Source: Roseomonas sp. (GTDB lineage Bacteria; Pseudomonadota; Alphaproteobacteria; Acetobacterales; Acetobacteraceae). From it: a DNA stretch of 64,000 nt. Below, in pieces: positions 1 through 8,088 of the stretch; positions within the stretch are counted from its first letter, which is position 1; each line of letters opens with the position of its first letter. The stretch is taken from positions 144,924 through 208,923 of the forward strand of contig JADCFX010000004.1 of NCBI GenBank assembly GCA_020249285.1, in the 5' to 3' direction. The notes under the pieces are model-generated. The model saw nothing but the letters and a program-made list of their open reading frames with translations. It was not told the origin of the DNA and searched no databases. The translations under genes were made by a program, and so were the position numbers.

Positions 1-197
1 TGGCCGAGGGTGTGACCGGCTGGCGCACCCCGCCCGGCGATGCCAATGCGTTGGCAGAAGCCATCGGCAAGACCCTTAGCTTGCCGGCAGAAGAACGCGC
101 GGCGCTTGGCGCGCGGGCGCGGGCGGCAGTGCTTTCGGGCTATACGACAGAAGCGATGCAGGCAGCGACAATTGCCGTTTATCGGGAAGTGCTGTGA
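1..197 (+). CDS. Glycosyltransferase, C-terminal end (5' truncated by window)
   Basis: The reading frame is open from the window edge to a TGA at 195-197. The visible 65 or so residues contain AEGVTGW followed by PPGDANALAEAI, the usual tail of GT-B family 4 glycosyltransferases, where the acidic nucleotide-sugar loop is followed by a PPGD-x-x-ALA helix. The stop overlaps the next gene start by 4 bases (ATGA), so the two are probably translated together. The neighbour is another glycosyltransferase, which suggests a lipopolysaccharide or surface-glycan role (inference). Donor and acceptor cannot be read from this fragment. Confidence 0.75.
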   Translation, partial: AEGVTGWRTPPGDANALAEAIGKTLSLPAEERAALGARARAAVLSGYTTEAMQAATIAVYREVL

Positions 198-1123
198 TGA
201 GGCCGCGCATCCTGGTGATCAAACTGGGTGCGCTCGGCGATTTCGCGCAGGCCTTTGGGCCTTTTGCAGCGATTCGCGCCCATCATCCGGGGGCGGAGAT
301 TACGCTGCTGACGACGCCGCCCTTCGCGCCCCTGGCGCGGCAGGCGCCCTGGTTTGATCAGGTCTGGGAGAATGGCCGGCCCAAGGGCCTCGCCGCGCTT
401 TGGGCCTTGGGCCGGCAATTGCGCGCAGCGCGGTTTGACCGGGTTTATGATTTGCAGACCTCGGATCGGTCATCGCGCTATCGCTGGCTGGTCGGGCGCG
501 GGGTGGAATGGTCCGGCATTGCCGCGGGCGCTTCCCACCCGCATGCCAATCCGCGCCGGGATTTCATGCACACGGTCGAACGCCAGCGGGAGCAATTGGC
601 AATGGCCGGGATCAGCCATTTCCCCGCGCCAGAGCTGGGCTGGCTGGATGCCGATATCGGGCGCTTCGCCTTGCCGGCGCGCTTCGCGCTGCTGATCCCG
701 GGCGCTTCCCCCGGACGCCCGGCCAAGCGTTGGCCTGTCGCGCATTTCGCGGCCTTGGCGGCGGCGCTGGATATCCCCGCCGTCATCCTGGGCGGCCCGA
801 CTGAGGCCCGCCTGGGTGCGGCCATCACGCAAACTGCGCCCGGCGCGCGTGACCTGACCGGCACGACAAGCTTCGCCGATATCGCCGCCCTCGCCCGCCG
901 CGCGGCCATTTGCGTCGGTAATGACACCGGCCCGACCCATCTGGCCGCCGTGGCTGGCTGCCCGACCCTGGCGCTGTTCGGTGAGGATAGCGACCCCGCC
1001 CTTTGCGCCCCGCGTGGCCCGCGTGTGGCCGTGCTGCGGCGCCAGCCCTTGGCAAGCCTGCCGTTCGCCGATGTGCAGGCCGCCCTTCAGGATTTGATCA
1101 ATCAAACCGCCGTAACGGCTTGA
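194..1123 (+). CDS. Glycosyltransferase family 9 (heptosyltransferase-like)
   Basis: A 309-residue protein with the GT9 layout. An N-terminal Rossmann strand carries GALGD at residues 12-16. The C-terminal half carries GNDTGPTHLA near residues 242-251, the ADP-heptose binding motif that precedes a conserved LFG. Family members move heptose or related sugars from ADP-sugars onto lipid A core at the cytoplasmic face of the inner membrane. It overlaps the preceding glycosyltransferase by 4 bases. The acceptor is unknown; the fold assignment is firm and the sugar is not. Confidence 0.85.
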   Translation: MMRPRILVIKLGALGDFAQAFGPFAAIRAHHPGAEITLLTTPPFAPLARQAPWFDQVWENGRPKGLAALWALGRQLRAARFDRVYDLQTSDRSSRYRWLVGRGVEWSGIAAGASHPHANPRRDFMHTVERQREQLAMAGISHFPAPELGWLDADIGRFALPARFALLIPGASPGRPAKRWPVAHFAALAAALDIPAVILGGPTEARLGAAITQTAPGARDLTGTTSFADIAALARRAAICVGNDTGPTHLAAVAGCPTLALFGEDSDPALCAPRGPRVAVLRRQPLASLPFADVQAALQDLINQTAVTA

Positions 1124-1180
1124 CCCGGAAGGGGCCTCTGCCCATGGTCCGGCCTCTCTTCAACCAATAGGACGCTGTTC

Positions 1181-3115
1181 ATGCCCGCGATTACCCTGCC
1201 CGATGGTTCCATCCGCCAATTTGACGGCGCGGTGACGGGCACGACTATCGCGGCGGCCATTGGCCCGGGCCTGGCCAAGGCAGCGCTCGCCATGGAAGTG
1301 GATGGCAAGCTGCGCGATCTTTCGGCCTCCATTACGGAAGACGCGAAGCTGCGCTTCATCACGCGGCGCGATCCCGAAGCGTTGGAAATGATCCGCCATG
1401 ATTGCGCCCATGTGCTGGCCGAAGCCGTGCAGGCGCTTTACCCCGGCACCCAAGTCACCATCGGCCCTTCGATCGAAAACGGCTTCTATTACGATTTTGC
1501 CCGCAATGATCCTTTCACGCCGGAAGATTTCGCCGCCATCGAAGCCAAGATGCGCGACATCATCGCGCGCAATGATGCTTTTGTGCGTGAAGAATGGGAC
1601 CGCGAGGATGCGATTCGCTTCTTCACCGACAAGGGTGAGCGCTACAAGGCGGAATTGATCCAGGATCTGCCGAAATCCGAAATCATCAGCATCTACAAGC
1701 AAAGCGCTTGGACTGATCTTTGCCGCGGCCCGCATATGCGCGGCACGGGCGATATCGGCACTGCCTTCAAGCTGATGAAGGTGGCCGGCGCCTATTGGCG
1801 CGGCGATCACCGCAACGCGATGTTGAGCCGGATTTACGGCACCGCCTGGCGCGACCAGAAGGAACTCGACGCGTATTTGTTGCAGTTGGAAGAAGCGGAA
1901 AAGCGCGACCACCGCAAGATCGGCAAGGAAATGGGCCTGTTCCACTTGCAGGATGAGGCGGTGGGGTCGGTCTTCTGGCACCCCAAGGGCTGGCGGCTGT
2001 ATCGCACCGTGGAAGCCTATATGCGCCGGCGCCTGGATATCGCCGAATATCAGGAAGTGAAGACACCGCAATTGGTGGATCGCAAGCTTTGGGAAGCTTC
2101 CGGGCATTGGGAAAAATTCCGCGAAAACATGTTCGTGGCGCGCGTGGAAGACGAAGATGAAAAGGATCGCGTGCTGGCGTTGAAGCCGATGAATTGCCCC
2201 TGCCATGTGCAGATTTTCAATCAGGGCTTGCGTTCCTATCGCGAATTGCCTTTGCGCATGGCGGAATTCGGCGCTTGCCATCGCTATGAACCCTCGGGCG
2301 CGCTTCACGGCATCATGCGCGTGCGCAGCTTCGTCCAGGATGACGCGCATATCTTCTGCGCCGAAGAACAGATCGCGGATGAGACGGTGCGGTTTGTAGC
2401 GCTATTGTCTTCCATCTACCGCGATTTCGGCTTCACCGAATTCCGCGTGAAATTCTCTGACCGCCCGGCGCGGCGCGCGGGCACGGACGCGGTGTGGGAC
2501 CAGGCGGAAGGCGCGCTGAAAGACGCCTGCCGCATCGCCGACGTTGAGTATGAATTGAACCCTGGCGAGGGCGCCTTTTACGGCCCCAAGCTGGAATTCG
2601 TGCTGCGCGACGCCATTGGCCGCGATTGGCAATGCGGCACGCTGCAAGTGGATTTCGTGCTGCCGGAGCGGCTGGATGCCGAATATGTTGCGGAAGATGG
2701 CTCCCGCCGTCGCCCCGTCATGCTGCACCGGGCCATCCTTGGGTCTTTTGAACGCTTCCTTGGCATTTTGATCGAAGAACATGCCGGGCGCTTCCCGCTT
2801 TGGCTGGCCCCCGTTCAGGTGGTGGTGGCGACCATTGTGGATGAGGCCGCGCCCTTCGCGCGTCAGGCCGCCGGCGCCTTGCAAAAGGCTGGGGTTGCGG
2901 CCTCGCTTGACCTCCGCAATGAGAAAATCAACCGCAAGGTGGTGGATCATATTGACCAGCGCGTGCCCATCCTGGCCGTGATTGGCCGGCGAGAGGCTGA
3001 AGAAGGCACCATCGTGCTCCGCCGCCTGCCGGGGCGGGATCAGGAAACCCTGAAGCTTGCCGATGCTGTGGCTTTGCTGGCCGCGGAGGCGACGCCGCCG
3101 GATTTGCGGGGCTGA
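1181..3115 (+). CDS. thrS: Threonine--tRNA ligase
   Basis: A 644-residue enzyme, normal length for the full bacterial form. A TGS domain covers about residues 1-60. The editing domain has H73-x3-H77 (HDCAH) and C181-x3-H185 (CRGPH), matching the E. coli zinc-like editing residues within one position. The class II catalytic core has MNCPCH near residue 339 and the motif-2 region [13 protein letters not shown]-terminal anticodon-binding domain ends the protein. It charges tRNA-Thr and clears Ser-tRNA-Thr. infC follows on the same strand after 118 bases, the conserved thrS-infC order of many bacteria. Confidence 0.98.
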   Translation: MPAITLPDGSIRQFDGAVTGTTIAAAIGPGLAKAALAMEVDGKLRDLSASITEDAKLRFITRRDPEALEMIRHDCAHVLAEAVQALYPGTQVTIGPSIENGFYYDFARNDPFTPEDFAAIEAKMRDIIARNDAFVREEWDREDAIRFFTDKGERYKAELIQDLPKSEIISIYKQSAWTDLCRGPHMRGTGDIGTAFKLMKVAGAYWRGDHRNAMLSRIYGTAWRDQKELDAYLLQLEEAEKRDHRKIGKEMGLFHLQDEAVGSVFWHPKGWRLYRTVEAYMRRRLDIAEYQEVKTPQLVDRKLWEASGHWEKFRENMFVARVEDEDEKDRVLALKPMNCPCHVQIFNQGLRSYRELPLRMAEFGACHRYEPSGALHGIMRVRSFVQDDAHIFCAEEQIADETVRFVALLSSIYRDFGFTEFRVKFSDRPARRAGTDAVWDQAEGALKDACRIADVEYELNPGEGAFYGPKLEFVLRDAIGRDWQCGTLQVDFVLPERLDAEYVAEDGSRRRPVMLHRAILGSFERFLGILIEEHAGRFPLWLAPVQVVVATIVDEAAPFARQAAGALQKAGVAASLDLRNEKINRKVVDHIDQRVPILAVIGRREAEEGTIVLRRLPGRDQETLKLADAVALLAAEATPPDLRG

Positions 3116-3222
3116 GCGCTATTTTGTCTGGTATTTGCGCCTTTCACTTGCGGCAAAGCCCAGGGAAAACTTGCAGACAGCGCCCCAAAAGCCCATAAAT
3201 GCGTCGTTCTGAAAACCTCGAC

Positions 3223-3236
3223 AGGAGAGTACCATA
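3223..3236 (+). promoter_or_regulatory. infC ribosome-binding site with ATA start codon
   Basis: AGGAGAG at 3223-3229 is followed by 4 bases and then ATA at 3234-3236, in frame with IF-3. The ATG at 3249 has only C-rich sequence in front of it. The pattern fits the known autoregulation of infC through a start codon that IF-3 itself discriminates against. Confidence 0.7.
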
Positions 3237-3779
3237 GCTCGACCCCCTATGCCCGCCGCCCAGCAGGCCCCCGCGCGTGAAGGCCCGCGTATCAATGATG
3301 AAATTCGTGTCCCTCAGGTCCGCCTGATTGATGATGCCGGAGAGATGATCGGCGTCATGTCCGCCCGCGAAGCGCTGATCCGCGCCTATGATGTGGGCCT
3401 TGATCTGGTGGAAATCTCGCCCAATGCGGTGCCGCCTGTCTGCAAGATCCTGGATTACGGGAAATACAAATACGAGCAGCAGAAAAAGGCGAATGAGGCG
3501 CGTAAGAAGCAGAAGGTCGTCGAAATCAAGGAAATCAAGGTTCGCCCGAATATTGATGACCATGATTACGATGTGAAGATGAAGCAGATGAAGAACTTCA
3601 TCGGCGAAGGCGATAAGGTGAAGGTGACTTTGCGCTTCCGTGGCCGCGAAATGGCGCACCAGGAATTAGGCGTGAAGGTGCTGGAACGTATTCGCAACGA
3701 CCTGACCGAATTGGTGAAGGTCGAACAAATGCCCAAGCTGGAAAACCGCCAGATGGTCATGGTGGTTTCGCCGAAGTAA
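3234..3779 (+). CDS. infC: Translation initiation factor IF-3, probable AUA start
   Basis: IF-3 binds the 30S subunit, rejects non-AUG starts and prevents early 50S joining. The N-domain begins [14 protein letters not shown] and a Lys-rich linker ([15 protein letters not shown]) leads to the C-domain ([11 protein letters not shown]). The first in-frame ATG is at 3249, but no Shine-Dalgarno sequence sits at the right distance from it. An AGGAGAG at 3223-3229 lies 4 bases before an in-frame ATA at 3234, giving an N-terminus of IARPPM. E. coli infC uses AUU, so that IF-3 represses its own synthesis, and an AUA start would do the same. The ATG start gives 176 residues, the ATA start 181. Confidence 0.93.
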   Translation: MARPPMPAAQQAPAREGPRINDEIRVPQVRLIDDAGEMIGVMSAREALIRAYDVGLDLVEISPNAVPPVCKILDYGKYKYEQQKKANEARKKQKVVEIKEIKVRPNIDDHDYDVKMKQMKNFIGEGDKVKVTLRFRGREMAHQELGVKVLERIRNDLTELVKVEQMPKLENRQMVMVVSPK

Positions 3780-3796
3780 GCCGTGCGGGCCTAGCC

Positions 3797-3827
3797 GCGT
3801 GATCAAGCAAGCTGGATCACGCTTCTT
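3797..3827 (+). terminator. Intrinsic terminator after infC
   Basis: GCGTGATC (3797-3804) pairs perfectly with GATCACGC (3815-3822) around a 10-base loop, followed by TTCTTT. It lies 17 bases past the infC stop and separates infC from the glycosyltransferase gene. Confidence 0.75.
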
Positions 3828-3909
3828 TGCTGATATTGGGGGCGTGCGGATACCCTGAACCCGGACGGCCATAAGCTTTATTCTCCTTTGGCAACCCCCG
3901 AACCGCCCC

Positions 3910-5784
3910 ATGCCCGAAAGCGCCCTTGCCAGCCTCGAACTCGCCGCCGCGCGCAATCCGGCCGGGGCGATGGAGTTGTTGCTTGTGACGGTACGGCGGA
4001 TTGCTGCCGGGACAATTCTTGAAGAACTCGCCACGCCAGAGGCGCCGCAACCGACCGAAGTGCTGGCGACACGGCTTGCTGCCGCCATCACGCGCATCCT
4101 GACCGATCCTGCCGTTCCGTTTAATGGCAGCGTCGCGCTGCGCCTGGCTGCCTATGGGCGCGTTTTGGATCACGTGCACGCCATCAGCGGCTTTGGCAGC
4201 TCGGACCACATCCTGCGCATGCTGGGCGCCGGCGATACTGACGGGCTCAGGCGCCTTCTTCAGCAAGACCGGCATGCATTCGCCAAGGCCTGGCTGCTGT
4301 TTTCCATGGATTCCGCGCTGCCCATTGATGTCCGCGCCCTGCTGGAAGCACCCGCGCCGCTCGCACTGCTGGTGGCGATGGGCCTGGTTTCGCAAAAGCC
4401 TATCCTGACCGAAGCCGGGCACCGCCGGCGCGAAGAATTGGTGAGCCTGGCTGGGCAGCTCAGGCCCGTGCCGCTCCCGCTTTCGGTGGATCATTTGGTA
4501 CTGCTTTCGGCGGCTTGGATGCTGTGTTCCTACGCCACGGCGCGCGACAAGCATGGCATCAAGCCGGTGCTGAACCGCGTGCTGCGCCTTTGGGGGGAGA
4601 GCATCGGCCTCAGCGATGCGGCGCTGCCCCCGATCCGGGCGTTGAAGACGCACCCGACCTTGCTGATCGCGGCCGAGATCATGCATTCCAACCACGTGCA
4701 GTATCGCTATTTCGGGCAGTATCTGCGCCAGTTGCGCCAGCGTTTCAGGTTGGTGTTAGTGACCGAGGAATCCCAGGCCGATAGCAGCGTGCGTGCGTTG
4801 TATGATGATGTGCATGTTTTCAAGCGCGAAGGTGGGACGAGCTATTTCAACGATTTGGCAGATACGATCAAATCCATCGCCCCGGATGTGATCTTCTGGC
4901 TGAGTGTCGGCATGCGTCATTGGGGGCCCGTGCTTGCCAATTTCCGCCTGGCACCCATTCAATTGGCCGGGCTCGGCCATTCGGCCTCCACTTTCTGCGA
5001 CACCATGGATTACTACTTCACCGAAGAAGGTTATGTCAGCGACCCGGGCCTATTATCCGAACAAGTGGTGCTACTGCCGGATGAGAGCCTGATGTTCGAG
5101 AGATCACCGCATTACACGCCGCTGCCACCGATTATTCGCGAAACTGCGCAGCCCTTGCGCGTCGTGTTGCCGTCCAACCTATTGAAGCTCAATCCGCATT
5201 TTATCGACGTCTTGCGGCGCATTCGCGAAAAGGCCCGCCGGCCATTGGAATTTCGCGTCTTCCCGAATGTCTCGGGCCTTGAGCTCATGGCGACCAAGCG
5301 CGTTTTTGAGCAGCATCTGCCAGGCAGCATCGTGTATCCCGTCATGACCTATAACGCCTATCTGGCAGAGCTGAACGCTTGTGATCTGAATCTGAGCCCC
5401 TTCCCCTTTGGCGGCCTGCATAGCGTTGTTGACTCCCTCAGGCAGGGCATTCCGGTGGTGGCACTGGAAGGGCTTGATCTGCATGCGCGCACGGATTCCA
5501 TGTTGCTCCGCCGGCTTGGCATGCCGGAATGGCTGATTACGCAGAACGAGGATGAGTATATCGCCACGGCTTTGCGCCTGATTGACAATGACGCGGAGCG
5601 CGTGGCGTTGAGCCGTCAGGCGGTGAATTTGGACCTTGACCGCACGCTTTTCGGTGATGCGACGACGCCGCTTGGCCGCGATGTCGTGGATGCGATGTGG
5701 TGGGTTTACCAGAATCATGAGGCGATCAAGGCATCTGGCCGCAAGGTGTTTCGCGCCGCAGATCGGCAACGCCCACCCGCATAA
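3910..5784 (+). CDS. HMW1C-like protein N-glycosyltransferase (GT41-type)
   Basis: A 624-residue protein, close to the 620 of Haemophilus HMW1C and Actinobacillus NGT. It has a helical N-terminal half and a GT-B C-terminal half. Family landmarks are GLGHSAST near residue 354, then an acidic stretch (TEEGYVS); LLKLNPHF with Lys about 426, equivalent to the nucleotide-binding lysine of the family; and FPFGGLHSVVDSLRQG near 499, which matches the FPFG...VD-x-x-RQG donor-site motif. Characterised members use UDP-glucose to modify Asn in NxS/T sequons of surface proteins in the cytoplasm. No adhesin or secretion partner lies nearby, so the target is unknown. No signal peptide is seen. Substrate assignment is inferred from the family. 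Confidence 0.75.
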   Translation: MPESALASLELAAARNPAGAMELLLVTVRRIAAGTILEELATPEAPQPTEVLATRLAAAITRILTDPAVPFNGSVALRLAAYGRVLDHVHAISGFGSSDHILRMLGAGDTDGLRRLLQQDRHAFAKAWLLFSMDSALPIDVRALLEAPAPLALLVAMGLVSQKPILTEAGHRRREELVSLAGQLRPVPLPLSVDHLVLLSAAWMLCSYATARDKHGIKPVLNRVLRLWGESIGLSDAALPPIRALKTHPTLLIAAEIMHSNHVQYRYFGQYLRQLRQRFRLVLVTEESQADSSVRALYDDVHVFKREGGTSYFNDLADTIKSIAPDVIFWLSVGMRHWGPVLANFRLAPIQLAGLGHSASTFCDTMDYYFTEEGYVSDPGLLSEQVVLLPDESLMFERSPHYTPLPPIIRETAQPLRVVLPSNLLKLNPHFIDVLRRIREKARRPLEFRVFPNVSGLELMATKRVFEQHLPGSIVYPVMTYNAYLAELNACDLNLSPFPFGGLHSVVDSLRQGIPVVALEGLDLHARTDSMLLRRLGMPEWLITQNEDEYIATALRLIDNDAERVALSRQAVNLDLDRTLFGDATTPLGRDVVDAMWWVYQNHEAIKASGRKVFRAADRQRPPA

Positions 5785-5823
5785 CGCAACCGGGTGCTTT
5801 CAGCCGAACCGCGTAGGCATTAC

Positions 5824-7269
5824 ATGCGGGCTATGCCCAAGCCTGCCCTTCTTTGGTTCCGCCAGGACCTGCGCCTTGCCGATAACCCGGCGTTGCATGC
5901 CGTGGCCGATCGCCCGATCCTGCCGGTCTTCATCCTGGACCCGAAAGCCGCCGGCACCTGGACAGAGGGCGGCGCTTCGCGCTGGTGGCTGCACCACAGC
6001 CTGGAAGCGCTTTCGCGTGACCTGAAGGCGTTGGGCGCGCCGCTACTGGTGTTGCGCGGCGCGGCGCTTGACCTGCTGCCCAAGCTGGCGGCTGAGATCG
6101 GCGCCGATGAAATCCATGCCGGGCGCCTGACCGAGCCCTGGGCGCGGGCGCGCGACGCCAAAATCGCCGAGGCTTTGCAGGGGGCGGGGCCGAAGCTGGT
6201 GCTGCATCGGTCTGCGCTGCTGCATGAACCGCATCTGGTGCGCACCGGGGCGGGCAAGCATTACGCGGTCTATACCCCCTTCTCCCGCACGCTATTCAGT
6301 TTTGGCGATCCCGCCGCGCCCATCGCGGCGCCTGGGCGTCTGAAGCCCACCACCGGGGCGCCAAAAGGCGAGGCGATTGCCGACCTTGGCCTACTGCCGC
6401 GCCCGCCTGAACCCGATTGGGCGGGTGGGTTCGGTGCGGTTTGGCAACCGGGGGAAGCCGGGGCAGCGCGGCGGCTCACTGATTTTCTGGCCTCGGGCGT
6501 CAAGGCTTACGCCGATCGGCGCAATGAACCGGCCGCCAAGGGGGGGACCTCTGGCCTCTCGCCGCATTTGCATTTTGGCGAAATCTCCCCCCGCCAGGTC
6601 TGGGTGGCGGCGCGGGCGGCGGCCCCTCAGGGCGGCGCAGGGCTGGAGACCTTCCTCAAGGAAGTGCTGTGGCGGGAGTTTTCACATCATTTGCTCTGGC
6701 ACCGCCCGGAAATGCCCGAGGCACCGCTGCGGGCAGAATTCGCGGCCTTCCCCTGGGCGCCGGATGCCGGGATGCTTCGCGCCTGGCAGCGCGGGCAGAC
6801 GGGCTATCCGATTGTGGATGCCGGGATGCGCCAGCTTTGGCGGAGTGGCTGGATGCATAACCGCGTGCGCATGATCACGGCTTCGTTTCTCGTGAAACAT
6901 TTGCTGCAACCCTGGCAGGCCGGCGAAGCCTGGTTCTGGGATACGCTGGTGGATGCGGACCTCGCGGCCAATAGCGCTTCCTGGCAATGGGTTGCGGGCT
7001 GCGGGGCGGATGCGGCGCCTTATTTCCGCATCTTCAACCCGGTGCTGCAGGGCGAGAAATTCGACCCGGAGGGGGCCTACATCCGCGCCTGGTGCCCGGA
7101 ATTGGCCAAGCTGCCGGCGCGCTTCATCCATAAGCCCTTTGAAGCACCGGAGATGATCCTGCGCGGTGCTGGCGTTTCGCTTGGACAGAATTACCCGAAG
7201 CCGGTGATTGGCTTGGCGGAAGGCCGCGCCCGGGCGCTGGCTGCCTTTGCCGGGCTGCGCGGCGGATGA
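5824..7269 (+). CDS. phrB: Deoxyribodipyrimidine photo-lyase, class I
   Basis: About 481 residues. The N-terminal antenna-binding domain starts LLWFRQDLRLADNPAL. The C-terminal FAD domain contains GTSGLSPHLHFGEISPRQVW, then MRQLWRSGWMHNRVRM and an ASWQWVAGCGADAAPYFRIF stretch that lines FAD and the pyrimidine dimer. The enzyme splits cyclobutane pyrimidine dimers using blue light. ATG 5824 was chosen because TAGG lies 6 bases before it; 5833 is also possible. The stop overlaps the next gene by 4 bases. A second, unrelated photolyase lies at 12569-14110. Confidence 0.93.
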   Translation: MRAMPKPALLWFRQDLRLADNPALHAVADRPILPVFILDPKAAGTWTEGGASRWWLHHSLEALSRDLKALGAPLLVLRGAALDLLPKLAAEIGADEIHAGRLTEPWARARDAKIAEALQGAGPKLVLHRSALLHEPHLVRTGAGKHYAVYTPFSRTLFSFGDPAAPIAAPGRLKPTTGAPKGEAIADLGLLPRPPEPDWAGGFGAVWQPGEAGAARRLTDFLASGVKAYADRRNEPAAKGGTSGLSPHLHFGEISPRQVWVAARAAAPQGGAGLETFLKEVLWREFSHHLLWHRPEMPEAPLRAEFAAFPWAPDAGMLRAWQRGQTGYPIVDAGMRQLWRSGWMHNRVRMITASFLVKHLLQPWQAGEAWFWDTLVDADLAANSASWQWVAGCGADAAPYFRIFNPVLQGEKFDPEGAYIRAWCPELAKLPARFIHKPFEAPEMILRGAGVSLGQNYPKPVIGLAEGRARALAAFAGLRGG

Positions 7270-8024
7270 TCTCGGCGCGGAGGCTGCGTGACGCCGGCTT
7301 TTCCGGGCTGCGCGTGGTCGGCGATGTGCATGGGGAAGCGGAGGCTTTTGAAGCCGCCATAGAAGGCGCAGAATCGCTGGATTTGTTCATCATTCAGCTT
7401 GGTGATTTGGTGGATTACGGGCCAGATAGCCCAGGCGTACTGCGGCGCGCCTTTGCCATGCTGGATGCGCGGCGCGGCATTTTCCTGCTGGGCAATCACG
7501 AACATAAGCTCCGCCGCGCGCTGATTGGCCACGCAAGTGCCAAGCTTTTCGTCGCACCCGAGGGGCTGGGCAAAACGCTTGAGCAATTGAACACGGCCCC
7601 CGACAGGGAGGTTTTGGCGGCGCGCGCGGTGGCCGAAATCGCCCGCGCGCCCGCCTGGCTTCGGTTGGGCCAGGCCATGTTCATCCATGCCGCCTATCAT
7701 GATGCCATGCTGTTCCGTGCGCCGCCCGAGGATGCCGGGGTGCGCCGCCCGGATGGCCCACTATCCCGCGCGCTTTATGGCGAGGTGACCGGCCAGCGCG
7801 GGCCGGATGGCTACCCGATGCGCGCCACGCGCTGGGTGGGACGCATTCCGCATGGCATGACGGCCTATGTCGGGCATGACAATCGCTCCAGCAATGGGCG
7901 CCCGCATGAGATGCGCGGCGCCCTGGGTGGGCGGGCGATATTTCTGGATACCGGCGCGGGGAAAGGCGGCGCGCTGGCTTGGATTGATTTGCCGTTTGAG
8001 GCGCTGGAGCGTGAGGCCGGCTAG
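7266..8024 (+). CDS. Calcineurin-like metallophosphoesterase
   Basis: A 252-residue protein with the metallophosphatase signature in order: GDVHGE near residues 19-24, GDLVDYG near 46, and GNHEHK near 77, followed by later His residues (MFIHAAYHD, YVGHDN). These bind two metal ions in the serine/threonine-phosphatase and bis(nucleoside)-tetraphosphatase branches of the fold. It overlaps the photolyase by ATGA, so it is co-translated with it. The substrate cannot be decided; PrpE/ApaH-like or protein phosphatase activity are both possible. Confidence 0.8.
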   Translation: MISARRLRDAGFSGLRVVGDVHGEAEAFEAAIEGAESLDLFIIQLGDLVDYGPDSPGVLRRAFAMLDARRGIFLLGNHEHKLRRALIGHASAKLFVAPEGLGKTLEQLNTAPDREVLAARAVAEIARAPAWLRLGQAMFIHAAYHDAMLFRAPPEDAGVRRPDGPLSRALYGEVTGQRGPDGYPMRATRWVGRIPHGMTAYVGHDNRSSNGRPHEMRGALGGRAIFLDTGAGKGGALAWIDLPFEALEREAG

Positions 8025-8035
8025 CCCAAGTTCCT

Positions 8036-8065
8036 GCCGAGTGGGGCCACTCGGCTGGAAAACGC
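8036..8065 (+). repeat. Partial copy of the 44-nt palindromic repeat
   Basis: GCCGAGTGG and CCACTCGGC form a 9-bp stem with a 2-base loop (8036-8055). The right flank reads GAAAACGC at 8058-8065. The full repeats elsewhere have GCCAAGTG/CACTTGGC followed by GAAAATGC, so this is the inner hairpin plus right arm of a diverged copy; the left arm is missing. It lies between convergent genes, where it may also act as a terminator. Confidence 0.6.
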
Positions 8066-8088
8066 TGTCAGTACGACACGGGCACGGT

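Noticed and set aside
1160..2350. Long minus-strand frame opposite thrS
   Set aside because: It lies wholly antisense to a complete thrS and has His/Arg/Ala-rich content typical of GC-rich antisense frames.
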